DNA of 64,000 nucleotides from Eurosta solidaginis. Its lineage: Eukaryota > Arthropoda > Insecta > Diptera > Tephritidae. Shown piece by piece: positions 1 to 9,685 of this stretch. The notes under the pieces are model-generated. The model was not told where the DNA came from, did not search any database, and saw only the letters and a program-made list of their open reading frames with translations. Location of the stretch: the NCBI RefSeq assembly GCF_040869045.1, contig NC_090319.1, forward strand, positions 303,602,998 to 303,666,997. The letters run 5' to 3'. The translations under genes and the position numbers were made by a program. Each line of letters starts with the position of its first letter. Positions within the stretch are counted from its first letter, which is position 1.

Positions 1-109
1 ACTGACTTTTACACAAATGATAACTCTTTTGAAACTTTTTCCTTTTTTAGAACCGGTTACTTTCTTTGACAAATTACCTATATGAATAATGTACCGTTTA
101 CTATTGAAC

Positions 110-293
110 CCTTGGGGTGTCGGTATGACTTGGTGGTTATAATTAAGAGTTTCTAAGATAGTCGGGCTAGTACCTTAGTGGCGCTTGTTACCAGAACGCA
201 CTGGATTCATATCTGGCAAAGGATCATCAACATCGAAAACACTATCCATAACCTTCGGGGAGTGACTTTATCGCTACAACAACAACAAGAGCC
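110..293 (+). repeat. Repeat A short retroposon, 3' fragment
   Basis: This is the 3' half of a dispersed ~410 bp repeat seen at least eight times in the window; the fuller copies are at 3714-4124, 44218-44623 and 49688-50091. The shared landmarks are GATAGTCGGGCTAG, the run around 'ccttcggggagtga' and the terminal CAA-rich tail. The copy is 5'-truncated and diverged, and it has no coding capacity. The 5' truncation and CAA tail fit target-primed retroposition. About 1 kb to its right (294-1325) I recognise nothing. Confidence 0.7.
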
Positions 294-1325
294 AAGTTTA
301 GAATTGCAAATGATCGAATCACGAACAAGTTTGGGAATTCGCAGTTTCCTGGGAATTCAGACTCGAATCCTTTTGCAGCTACATACATATATAACTATCG
401 CCGCATAACTGTACTCAGAGACGACGAGTTTGTCACGAATTAGAAGCGCATCCATTGTGCTTACTGGAATAAGTATGAAAGATTGCGTGTGTGTTAGTGC
501 GTGCACTAGATTTTCTTCCGCCTTCGCAATTTTGGAACAAAATTATTTCGCTTGTTGCCCGTCGGAAACGATAGAGGCGGAAATGATATATACTGTACAG
601 TAATGCACTACGCTGCATCTGCAATGTGTCATAGGAGATTCTATTGTCACTATGATTGTATTTTGCGGGGCACGTATCGACATATACCTGCACATTCAGT
701 TCTTTACCAAATAACAAAAAAAAAGGATAACAATATTGGTTTTAATGTCACTGATGCGTTTACGCATACATATGTATGTACATGTGTATCAGGTAGATAG
801 AGTTTTGTGGCGCGTGCGATTGAATTGGAGTCGAAGTGAGAAAAGTTCAGAAAAGTGCAACAACAATAAGTTCATTGAGCGAAAGCTACCACAAAAGAGT
901 GCATCTGCATTGGGATGACTTTGAAATGTGCATGTGTGAGTAAATGAATATGCACGTATGAAGGACTCATCACTACTCGGAACTACAGAAGTAAAAGATT
1001 CACCAATTTAATGATGCAATCGAATACGTGTATTTACTTTGAAATAACTTTTATTGAGTGCACATAAAAGTGCAATATATAAAGGGTGTTACAAAAGTGC
1101 GTTTTTTATGAAGAATCATCTTACTTATGGAGTCCGGTTACATTTAGGACATCTTGTCTGAGCTGGCTTTATAATACGAAAGTAAAACGAATTATTTCAG
1201 CTTAAATGCAGTTAAATATATAAATGAAAAATAAATAAGCACGTTATTTTATTAAGAGCCAACCAATTACACGCGAACCTATCCCTACCACCTGATAAAT
1301 TGGGTAGCCTATACGTAAAATTTTT
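294..1325. other. Unannotated AT-rich DNA
   Basis: I see no recognisable gene or repeat here. The open frames are short, overlap on both strands and show no known domain. An alternating purine/pyrimidine patch (ACATATGTATGTACATGTGT) lies near 768-787. Confidence 0.4.
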
Positions 1326-1540
1326 TTCTTGCCGACTCCGAACGGCATTTGTAATGCAGATGAGTTTTCGCTAAGAAGCCTTTCATGCCAGCATACACTC
1401 GAAAAGTTTGCAAAACAACTGCCTAAAACGGCAACGTTTAGAAAACCTTTTATAAAGCCTTTTGAGGTTCGAACATTAGACCTCTGCTGCGGCAGGCGAG
1501 CACGCTACCATCACACTAGAAGGACCGCCATATTTATATA
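1326..1540 (-). repeat. SINE1 (tRNA-derived SINE), diverged copy
   Basis: On the minus strand this begins with a GTGTGATGGTAGCGTGCTC head, which resembles a Pol III A box, and runs to the ATGCCGTTCGGAGTCGG core that is also present at 22411-22765, 33657-33935 and 49070-49432. The 3' part after the core is missing. The B box is decayed. Confidence 0.75.
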
Positions 1541-1856
1541 AGTGATTTTAATAGCCAGCATTTGTGCACGAGGGAATTAATGCTTTTGTTCCATGACGTT
1601 ATTACTTAATGGCGTTAAGGAATCTCGATAGATATAAACTTCCTTATGTCTAAATTATCAGTATCGGAAATGGTTTTGATTGAGCCATATCCGTCCGTCC
1701 TTCTTTTAACATGATAACTTGTGCAACAATTCAGATACCTTTATGAAATTTGGGTAAGGTAGGTTGAACTGGCCGGTCCATGACGACCTCACATAGACTG
1801 ATTGAGTCCGTAGTGTTACCAGAAGTTTGTTTTAACGACCAAACTGAAAAACCCTA

Positions 1857-2264
1857 TCAAAAACCAGGACCTATGTTATAAAATAACTCCGTCCTCTTGG
1901 CAAATACTAGAAGCTTCCTAGGACTTAAGCCACTTGCTACTTCTAGATCTGACAGCTGTATCACTCCTAATAGCTGGAGTCTTAACCTGGCAAGTGCAGG
2001 GCACGAGCACAGAACGTGCTCGATCGTTTCCTCCTCCAACCCGCACTTCCTACACCTGCTATCACTGACCAAGCCTAATTTAAAGGCATGTGACGCCAGA
2101 AGGCAGTGTCCAGTCAGAATACCCGTCATGAGTCTACAGTCCTCTCTTTTTAATGATAGAAGCAACTGTGTTAGTCTAAGGTTGTAAGACCTACACATAA
2201 TCTTCGACACTTTACAGCCCCGCGCTTGAACCCACGCCTTTTCTGCTTGGTCGATCATGTGCAC
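1857..2264 (-). pseudogene. LINE-B polyprotein C-terminus with CCHC motif
   Basis: A 135-codon stretch continues the LINE-B protein after the frameshift. It carries LMTGILTGHCLLASHAFKLG, the usual linker after RNase H in this LINE class, then CRKCGLEEETIEHVLCSC, a Cys-x2-Cys-x8-His-x4-Cys arrangement typical of the C-terminal zinc-binding region. It ends shortly before the 3' UTR. The diverged plus-strand copy at 15075-15955 has homologous pieces, which supports the reading. Confidence 0.8.
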
Positions 2265-2791
2265 CTCTCGCCTTCGCTTAATCTCGCTCTAATTGGGACG
2301 TCTACGGAGCAAGCTTCAAGGGATGCGCCCTTTTTAGCTAATTCGTCCGCTTTTTCATTCCCGTCTATTCCCATATGCCCTGGGACCCAATATAGATGTA
2401 TGCTTCTCCCTGTCCCGATTCTCTCCAGAGACTGCTTACACTCTAACATGCATTTAGATGCTGTGCTATGCGAGATTATTGCCTTAATTGCTGCTTGACT
2501 GTCAATATAAAAATTAACACGGTTGCAGCTTAAGCTATTCTCTTCCAGGGTTTCTACTTCTTTGGTTACGGCTAATATTTCCGCTTGGAAAACGCTACAG
2601 TAATCCGGCAGCCTGTAGGATCTGCTTAATTCCGGATCAGCGCAGTATACCGCAGACCCTGCTCCTTCCACTATTTTGGAACCATCGGTGTACACATGTA
2701 TCGCCTCGTCCGCCATTTGCGCACCCTTGCGCCAACCGTCCACCTCTATTGTGGCCTTAAAATCTCCCTCAAAGTGCAGGTAGGGAATCAT
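2255..2791 (-). pseudogene. LINE-B RNase H domain (partial polyprotein)
   Basis: A 178-codon open stretch encodes a ribonuclease HI fold, which would degrade the RNA strand of the RNA:DNA hybrid during retrotransposition. Visible catalytic signatures are HVYTDGS (first Asp), CSVFQAE (Glu), YIDSQAA (second Asp), WVPGHMG and GNEKADELA (third Asp). All key acidic residues are present. The frame closes at 2255, and the C-terminal part continues in another frame (1857-2264), so at least one frameshift near 2258 breaks the polyprotein. The reverse transcriptase and endonuclease are absent because the copy is 5'-truncated near 2835. Confidence 0.85.
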
Positions 2792-3080
2792 GTAGTCTGT
2801 TCGTCTTGTGACTGAGGACGCTATACTACTATGGCCATATGGTCGGTTGGGTAAACTACGCCAAAGTTTTTCGATATCGAAAATTTCGAAGCTTGAAAAA
2901 AAAGGTATAAACCATTATCAAATGCGGATAAAGTAATGAATTTTCATATGCGGCTTGATCTTATGACGAAAAATGAAAGTTTGGTAAAAGCTAAGAACAT
3001 TTTTGAGAATGAGCATGGCACCGCCTACATTCAAAAGAAGAAAATTTGAAAATAATGCGTGCAAATTGGGCGCGGCATCG

Positions 3081-3699
3081 CGCGAATTGGGAAGGAGTCA
3101 ACTTGAAAGTATTGCAAGCCATTTCTCTTTTAATGCATCCCGAATATATACATAAATGAGAGCACATAACTGGTTTTGTAAACACTTTTTTCTTGGGTGT
3201 AGTGAGAGAGCTCTACCTTCAAGTAGCCCAATGAAACCAGGCTACTCCGGTTGAAGTGCCTACGCCCCGTGGGACCGCCGTAAGTGTACGTCATAGGTAA
3301 TAAGTGAGAGGGAAGGCGACTTATAATTTTTTAAATATTTTCTTTTTCTGTTTTTTTTTTAATTATTCTCATAATTCCAAAATCTATCACCACGATTTTC
3401 TGACGAGCCTTAAACGTTAAATCTTTTGCTAAAGTGTATATCTCAGTGATTTTTGAATGTGCACAATACTGAAGGTGCAGAATATACCCGAAAAATTATT
3501 GTATCCAATCTTGGTCCGAAGGCAGATATATATTAACAAAAACTTCAGTAAAATTCTTTATCTAATCATTTGCTTCCCTGGGCAAAGAAATACGTTCAGT
3601 CTTAAAATTAATATAGTCGTCTTTTTACGCATACACAACCCGATCTTTGATGGCGAGGGTAGATGTGTAGCAAATATGAATTGTATGAAGTAAAAAACG
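3081..3699. other. No recognised feature
   Basis: AT-rich sequence. A short stretch at about 3209-3240 (AGCCCAATGAAACCAGGCTA) resembles 45998-46024 and may be part of an old dispersed repeat too short to classify. Confidence 0.35.
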
Positions 3700-3713
3700 A
3701 GCTAATGAGGGCA

Positions 3714-4124
3714 CCACAGCAGGTTAGGGGGTCAGAATATTCCCGCGGTAGATATGCCTGTCGTAAGAGGCGATTAAAATACCAGATTCAAGGGGCTGTG
3801 TAGTGCAACCCTTCAGGTTGCCAGCACAATATATAGCTTCTCCAAACCCAATTGTCAACCTCACCTATCCGCGGCGAATCCTGTTTCATTAACAGACGGG
3901 GCTCTGGTGACCCAAGCTCCTCATGGAACTTGGAGGTGGGGAGGGAGGGAATGGCCTGAAGGTTTAATGTGGTCACATATATCATTCCCGAGATGGTCGG
4001 GCTAGCACCTTAATGGTGCTGTGGTACCGGAGCGTACCGGATCTGTATCCGGCAAATGACCATTACATCGATAACACTCCCCAAAGCCTTCGGGGAGCAA
4101 CCTTATCGCTACAACAACAATAAC
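3714..4124 (+). repeat. Repeat A short retroposon, near-complete, with TSD
   Basis: This ~411 bp non-coding element starts near GGTTAGGGGGTCAGAATATT, contains TATGCCTGTCGTAAGAGGCG, and ends in CTACAACAACAATAAC. It is flanked by a 14 bp direct repeat with one mismatch (AGCTAATGAGGGCA at 3700-3713, AGCTAATGAGGACA at 4125-4138), the signature of LINE-driven retroposition. I see no convincing tRNA-type A and B boxes, so its head is unclassified; it could be a SINE with a non-tRNA head or the 3' end of a LINE. Confidence 0.85.
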
Positions 4125-4138
4125 AGCTAATGAGGACA

Positions 4139-6498
4139 GGTCATATTGATAAATATTTCTCTTGTTGCCTGTAGTATATATATCAGGGGCAACTCTTCTC
4201 CTCTACTATACAGTTATCCTTCCATTGGAAAATCAGTAGGATGGTCCCCGCAAAATGTACATCGCTACTTCCGTGATTATGTCATTAATGCCAAGATAAA
4301 CGGCGGACTCAAGGAAGTAACAAAAATCCACATTAGGGGCCGTGCTTCTGACAATCGACTTGTCAAAATGGCTTTTTATATGGTAGCCATGACGCCTTGA
4401 AAAAGCTTACTTTCTGAGCTAGAAATAGGAGTCTAAAAAGTTTAAAAACCAAAAATCTACGATGATGTTTTATCCTCAAACTTGTTTAATTTCAACATAT
4501 TCAAATACCATTCTCAGCATTACAACAGCAACGATCCTCGGCCCTCTTTTAGACAAGATGTGCATAAACAGCTATTCCCCTTTCTTTCCAGTTTGTCAAC
4601 TTATGTGACTTGATGCTGTTACCAATTTAATCTACGGCGGCATTGTTCATGAGGTACACTTCAAAGATGATACCACAAATCGAAATGCATCTTAATGGCA
4701 AAAATAAAATTTTTAATGGCACAACGTCACAACTTTCGAGCATCCAATACTTCAATACATCATGTTGAATCATAGTTTCGGAAATTCAACTGTCATCAAA
4801 GGAAACAATGCCCACTGGAGAAAGTTGCAGGCCTACAAAAACCACGTGCTACAAACTGCAACGGAATGTCTCTTTATGACGTCTCAACACCATCTGCATA
4901 TCGAGACAATCTACATATAAAGGGAGAAATGTTTTATGACGCTACTCCCTCAAGGCGGATAAAGGACAATGGCATCTTACAGAACTAACGCAAAATTTTC
5001 ATGCAGTCATGCCGCCTGGTTCATGTTCGATCCGCATATTTTAACAGGTTTAGCTAAGCCTTTACGAAATCACAGCCGGCATGTGTAAAGTATGGCTTAC
5101 TTGGGGTGTGCTCAGACATGACAAAAGCCATCAGTATAACTTTAACGTTAAACCAATATCTCTCGCGGTAACTTGTATACCTTCAAACCCTACTGAAGCC
5201 GCTAGTCTTCATTAAAGAACGACAATTATAATTATCTAATTAACTCAGTTTATTCTTCTGAAGAAGATTTGTTAGAATAACAACAAAACGGGATAATTTG
5301 TTGGTAAACCCGAATTTTAAGTGGCCAGAGCTTATTAACTTATTTACAACAAAAAAAAAAAAATACTATGGCTTCGACTGAAAAAGTCGACTATCTCCAC
5401 TAAATAAATTCTATCTAATTTTGAACATGTCTTTCTTCTCCGTCTTCCATGGACTATAATGTAATTCAAGATAAATTTTTCGTTTAGTTTAACTTTTGCC
5501 TTCACAATTAACTTAGCTTAACATCCTCACTTTTTGTATCTTCATCGAGGTCTCCTTGTGGGAGGTAATGAAAAAAATAGGAAAATTAGTATACTTTATA
5601 TATAGGGTTGTTCTTTTTAATCAAATAAACAATTATTTCCAATTTCACCTTCACAAATTTTTATAGCAAGGAAACGGTCCCGATTTTACAAGGTTAAGGC
5701 AATATATTTAAAGGATGTCTCTATTCATCCGAAAAATTCAGTAATTGCCTTTCAACTTTTTTTCGTGTTTATTTTATTTGCTTTCTGCTGTTTTTCTTAA
5801 TTTTTCCTGATGAATTTAACCATATTATAATATGAAGTTTAACTTCTGTTCGACGCTCCTTAAGTGGTAGCGATCAGAACCAAAACTAATATAAATGATA
5901 TCGCCAATTTCTCCCAGGGTCTAGGCTTTTTGCAAAACAGCCTTCTCGTTTAGATGTTTACTTATTTCAACTGATTCATCTCATACTGGTATTCGCTGTT
6001 GTCTTCTATATATACATATGTGTGACTAATGTGTTTGTGGCGCTGCATTTGTCTATGAAATGCAGTGGTTTGCAAAAATTTTAATGTAGGTGTAGTAGTG
6101 AGAACTAGAGAATGGACATTCCAGCAGGAAATTAAAGTTAAAGTGGCAACGTGCACTTACCATATGCTTTATCAAACTTTTTGGAGAATTTGACTTTTGA
6201 TTCAGAAATATATTGAAACCTTCTCGTAATTCATCATGCTCTATTCGCTTCAAAGTGTAATTGATATGTTTTTTATGTAAATGCACATGAAAATTGGATT
6301 GTCAAATCAGCTTGATATGACAAATAGAGCAAAAATATTGACGATCACTAGCTTAAAACATCATATCACTGAAACTAATTCGGGCGCCGCAACCAGAGAA
6401 GTGCAGAATGTTTAAAAAATATGTGGCTGACTTAAAAAAAAAAACAAAATTCACTCACGTTATTTTTTTGACAATTTTACTTAGTTACTTTTAACATT
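4139..6498. other. Unclassified AT-rich DNA
   Basis: I recognise no gene. A weak resemblance to the endonuclease region of a jockey-like LINE (GNNAHW, near 4805-4825, plus strand) is not enough to call. A 13-base poly(A) run sits near 5351. Confidence 0.35.
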
Positions 6499-6678
6499 CT
6501 ATAGGCTCATTCCATTTCAAGACACCCGGACCGCGCAGGACATGATTTTTGATTTCGATGAAATTTTAATATGTTGTTCTTTGGTCAAGATAATGAAACA
6601 CGTGTTTTTTTTGCCTCAAAAAATTATTTTTTCGGATTTATCGGCAATTGAGTTCCATAATAAGCTATCGGTATTTTA

Positions 6679-7455
6679 CCCAGCAAACACAGTTTCAAAC
6701 GTTAGAGAAATACTGTAATTTTACATTAGAATTCTAATGTGGTTCTATAGTGCATTTCGAATCGAAAACTAGGTTAGAATTCGACTCTAAAACAATTCGA
6801 ATAACACTAGAAATGCGATTTTATGAATATTGTCACAGTTATAGATTATATGCACGATATGATCACACATCCTCAGTGTTATACAAACAAAATAAAAATA
6901 ATGAAAAGTTGTGTGGAAATATTATTAGTTGCGAAATCATTTTTTTTTTATTTATAATAATATATACTAGTAAGTGGAAATGAATCAAAATTTAAAAGAG
7001 GAAAGCGAGCAGATTATTGAAGTGCTATTTGAATGGCATGAAGAAAACGCTTCCTCATCCGTACCACAAACCAACGCTGAGCTCAATATTTAAGTACGGT
7101 TTTAATTTATTATAATAGAAAAAGTCTTTGAAATATGTTCCTTCTTAACACATAAGCTCATAACCAAATAAAAGAATTTGATATAATAAAGCAATGAAAA
7201 TTTCGCTGATTTTAAACAATTGAAATTAATTGCGCATGACTTCAAAATTCTCATTAGAAACCCATTAGAAATTGACGTTAGAATTCGATTAGAATTCTAA
7301 GCATTTTCTCGATATCGAGAACGAAGTCCCCTTTTTGCCGAGAATGCTATAATTCGCGACAGTTTCGCAAATCGCCCTCTAACCTTCTTCTTTAGAGAAA
7401 TACATTAGAATTTGGTTCGTCTTCTAATCGTTTTCTAACCTCAATGTTTGTTGGG
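6679..7455. mobile_element. TA-flanked DNA transposon nested in FB-1
   Basis: This 777 bp insertion has ends CCCAGCAAACA / TGTTTGTTGGG (11 bp inverted, one mismatch) and flanking TA dinucleotides at 6677-6678 and 7456-7457. Removing it, with one TA, rejoins the FB-1 left arm in register with the right arm, so the boundaries are well supported. Inside, variants of TTAGAATTCTAAT recur near both ends. It has no recognisable transposase, so it is a non-autonomous element; TA targeting suggests the Tc1/mariner group or a relative. Confidence 0.8.
6980..7093 (+). other. Short open frame (37 codons) inside the nested transposon
   Basis: This is an ATG-to-TAA frame with an acidic, non-repetitive composition (MNQNLKEESEQIIEVLFEWH at the start). 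It matches nothing I know. It may be the leftover of a captured exon or a transposase end, or chance. It is reported because its amino-acid composition is less AT-biased than its surroundings. Confidence 0.25.
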
Positions 7456-8439
7456 TATTGACCTACTTTTTCAACTGTCAATAACTTTGTCAAAAATTAA
7501 CCGATTCTCATGACTTTTTCTTTGAAATGTTCGCTATTATATTTACTTTTATATGACTTTATAAAACAGTATTAAAAAAATTTTTTTTTGTTTAGTATTT
7601 GGTAAAAATTTATAACTTTTCAAAAATTAATTTCTCAAGAAAGATACTTTTTTTGTTGTTTACTCTTTTTCAATATTGAGTGAACAGTTCATTATTTCAA
7701 CTTGGCTAAATGCCTATTAGCCAAAACTCGTCGCCTAAACAAATTAATGTTTTCAATAATAAATGTGATATTTTAATTAATTTTAACAATTTGGCATTGT
7801 TCGCCTTGTATGCTGATATGTAATGCATCAATATATGGCGAAAAAAAAGATTAATATTAAAAAATTCATATTTCGAAAACAACGAGCGTTGGCCAATGGA
7901 TATTTACCCAAGTTAACCGTGTTTTTGAAATATTAATTTTTGAAAAAAAAAAATCATAAATTTTTACTAGATACTAAAAAAATAATTTTTTTGTAACTAT
8001 ATGCAATTATTTATAAATTTATAAAAAATTAAATGTAATAAAGAACATTTTAAAGAAAAAATTATGAGAATCGGTTAATTTTTGACAAAGTTATTGACAG
8101 TTGAAAAAATAGGCGAATAAAATACCGATTGCATTTTATGGAATTCAATTGCCGATGAATCCGAAAAAAACACGTGTTTCATTATTTTGACCAAAGAACA
8201 ACATATTAAAATTTCATCGAAATCAAAAATCATGCCCTGCGCGGACCGGGTGTCTTGAAATGGAATGAGCCTATAGTAATTTTTTTGCACAGCAAAACTA
8301 AAAATTTTTTTGGTAAAAAAAAAAAACTTAGTCCAGAATGACACTGCTAAAACGTTTGCTAAAATCAAAAGGTAAACACCCACCCTAAACGTGTTTAGAC
8401 CATGAGTTAATTACCGTTTTAATAGTTGCATTCCCCACT

Positions 8440-8530
8440 ATATTATTTCTCACAGGGATTCTAAAGACTGAACGAATGAGAGTAAGAATAAGTGCGAAGC
8501 GAGTGTGGCTCAATTGAGTTATGGCGCGCC
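8440..8530 (-). repeat. Dispersed repeat shared with 41420-41600
   Basis: The minus strand carries GCCATAACTCAATTGAGCCA, TTCTTACTCTCATTC and CCCTGTGAGAAAT, in the same order as the plus strand at 41420-41600. The family is unclassified, with no coding content. Confidence 0.6.
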
Positions 8531-8569
8531 GACTACTGATATAATGTTGTCTACGAATCTTAGTACTAC

Positions 8570-8690
8570 GATCTAAGCTATTATGGTCATGTATGCGTTA
8601 CTTGTTGTCTCATCTGCTAACATTTCTGTTGTGGCCATGCACTATTTATTTACTAGCGGCATAGTGACTTGTCGAAACTGCTTTTATTAA
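8570..8690 (-). repeat. LTR-C fragment
   Basis: The block TTATTTACTAGCGGCATAGTGAC, preceded by the TTGTTGTCTCATCTGCT tract, matches the 5' part of the LTR family seen at 50293-50897 and 52730-53233. The terminal TGTGG end is lost. Confidence 0.55.
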
Positions 8691-8819
8691 AAATAAAAAC
8701 TTTATTTTTTGAGTCTAAAATGTATTCGTTATAAATCTGTCTTAGTATAACCGTTTGGGAGGGTGAGACTGGAAAAAATCTATAATGTGATTTATATGTA
8801 CCACCCTAATATACATATA

Positions 8820-9685
8820 CAGTAGAATCGCGAAAAAGTTAACTCTCGAGAAAGTTAAACGCTCGGCTAAGTTGACCTAAAAAGTGAAATATTGGTTAAA
8901 TTATTATATTAAATTATAAAACTAATTATTAAATAATTAAATTCAACCGTTTGTTTGGCAATAAAAACAAGTGCGGGTATTCCACTATTTCTGTGTTATT
9001 GTCAAAGGTGGGTGGTGTTGCCGTCAGCATTGACGACATTGAAAATTGGAACGACGTTCAAATTACGGAGGATGACGAAGATTGCAAAGTGTCCGATAAT
9101 GGTAACGAAGAATCAGCTATCGAGCAAGATATGCAACAACAGAAAGTGAGTTCTTCGGAAGCATTTCGATGCATCAATACCTTGATAAAATGGTATGAGA
9201 ACAATACTGATACAAATCTGATATCAGATCTTCTTAATATGCGGGCGAAAATTGTCAAAAGCTATTACACAAAAGAAAAAAAACAAACAAGTATCGACTG
9301 CTTCTTTAAACCAGCTCTTACATATTAATAAGTACATATCGACATGCCATACGAAAAGTAACACTTGCAAAAATTTTTAATTGGATTTCTTTGTAAAAAA
9401 GTTTTAAAGTGTTACTTTTCATATGGCACGCCGATATTTACAAAGTGAATAAATAAATATGTATGTTCTGTGAACTTGAAATCAGCCAGTACAAATTAAA
9501 TCTAAGTTTATGCTCTATAATGACTAAAACTAAGTCCTTTAAATAAATTCAATGTGTTATATCCCAAAAACTATGTCTTTTACTGCATTTTTTTTTCAAA
9601 TTTGAAAACCGCTTGGAAACATTAGTGTTTCGTAAAAGTAAACTACCCTTTGTACATTTTGGTTAACTTTTTTGCGATTCTACTG
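8820..9685 (+). mobile_element. pogo/Tigger-type DNA transposon, internally deleted
   Basis: This 866 bp element has ~24 bp terminal inverted repeats, CAGTAGAATCGCGAAAAAGT at the left and the complement of CAGTAGAATCGCAAAAAAGT at the right, flanked by TA on both sides (8818-8819, 9686-9687). CAG ends with TA duplication and a CENP-B/TIGD-like transposase tail are typical of the pogo/Tigger branch of Tc1/mariner. Most of the transposase is deleted. Confidence 0.85.
8951..9328 (+). pseudogene. C-terminal fragment of a pogo/Tigger-type transposase
   Basis: A 125-codon open frame lies inside the TIR-bounded element. It has an acidic middle (ITEDDEDC region), then SSEAFRCINTLIKWYE and a tail ending KQTSIDCFFKPALTY. 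This arrangement, a helix with paired aliphatics followed by a QxxIxxFF motif at the extreme C-terminus, is characteristic of the C-termini of pogo/Tigger transposases and TIGD/jerky proteins. The DNA-binding domains and DDE catalytic core are missing, so it cannot act alone. The apparent start is not an ATG; the true upstream exon is lost. Confidence 0.7.

Larger units (their letters stand above)
1756..2835 (-). mobile_element. LINE-B: 5'-truncated RNase H-bearing non-LTR retrotransposon
   Basis: This is the 3' end of a LINE read on the minus strand: a coding region (2791 down to 1857) followed by an ~100 bp 3' UTR ending in AGTTCAACCTACC. Six further partial copies occur in the window (about 12735, 15075, 17507, 23805, 26530 and 48605), and short 3' scraps lie near 10330 and 11195. 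The RNase H domain places it among LINE groups that keep one (LOA, I, R1, Outcast); I cannot choose a clade without the reverse transcriptase. Confidence 0.85.
1612..3080. mobile_element. Decayed DINE-1/Helentron-like element split by a LINE-B insertion
   Basis: The left part (1612-1755) holds the CGATAGATATA...CCGTCCGTCC block, and the right part (about 2836-3080) holds TTTTTCGATATCGAAAATTTCG and GCACCGCCTAC. Both match, in the same order, the compact DINE-like copy at 14397-14940. Between them lies the LINE-B fragment. Both termini are lost. The direct word TTGGGTAA at 1750-1757 and 2847-2854 could be the TSD of the inserted LINE, but a similar word adjoins another LINE-B copy at 23809, so it may belong to the LINE tail. 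Confidence 0.65.
6499..8276. mobile_element. Foldback-type element FB-1 with long inverted arms
   Basis: The first ~180 bp (from CTATAGGCTCATTCCATTTC at 6499) reappears as a near-perfect inverted copy ending GGAATGAGCCTATAG at 8276. After skipping the insertion at 6679-7455, complementarity continues (for example TCAATAACTTTGTCAAAAAT against its complement near 8080-8098), giving arms of roughly 450-500 bp in a ~1 kb element. Each end is flanked by TATA, consistent with a TA target duplication. There is no coding capacity. This is a snap-back MITE-like DNA transposon of unknown superfamily. Confidence 0.85.

Noticed and set aside
1750..2854. TTGGGTAA as a proven target duplication of LINE-B
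   Set aside because: A similar TTTGGGTAAGG precedes another LINE-B copy at about 23807, so the word may belong to the LINE tail.
4146..5160. jockey-like endonuclease remnant
   Set aside because: Only a weak GNNAHW resemblance; the surrounding frame is broken and other catalytic motifs are not visible.
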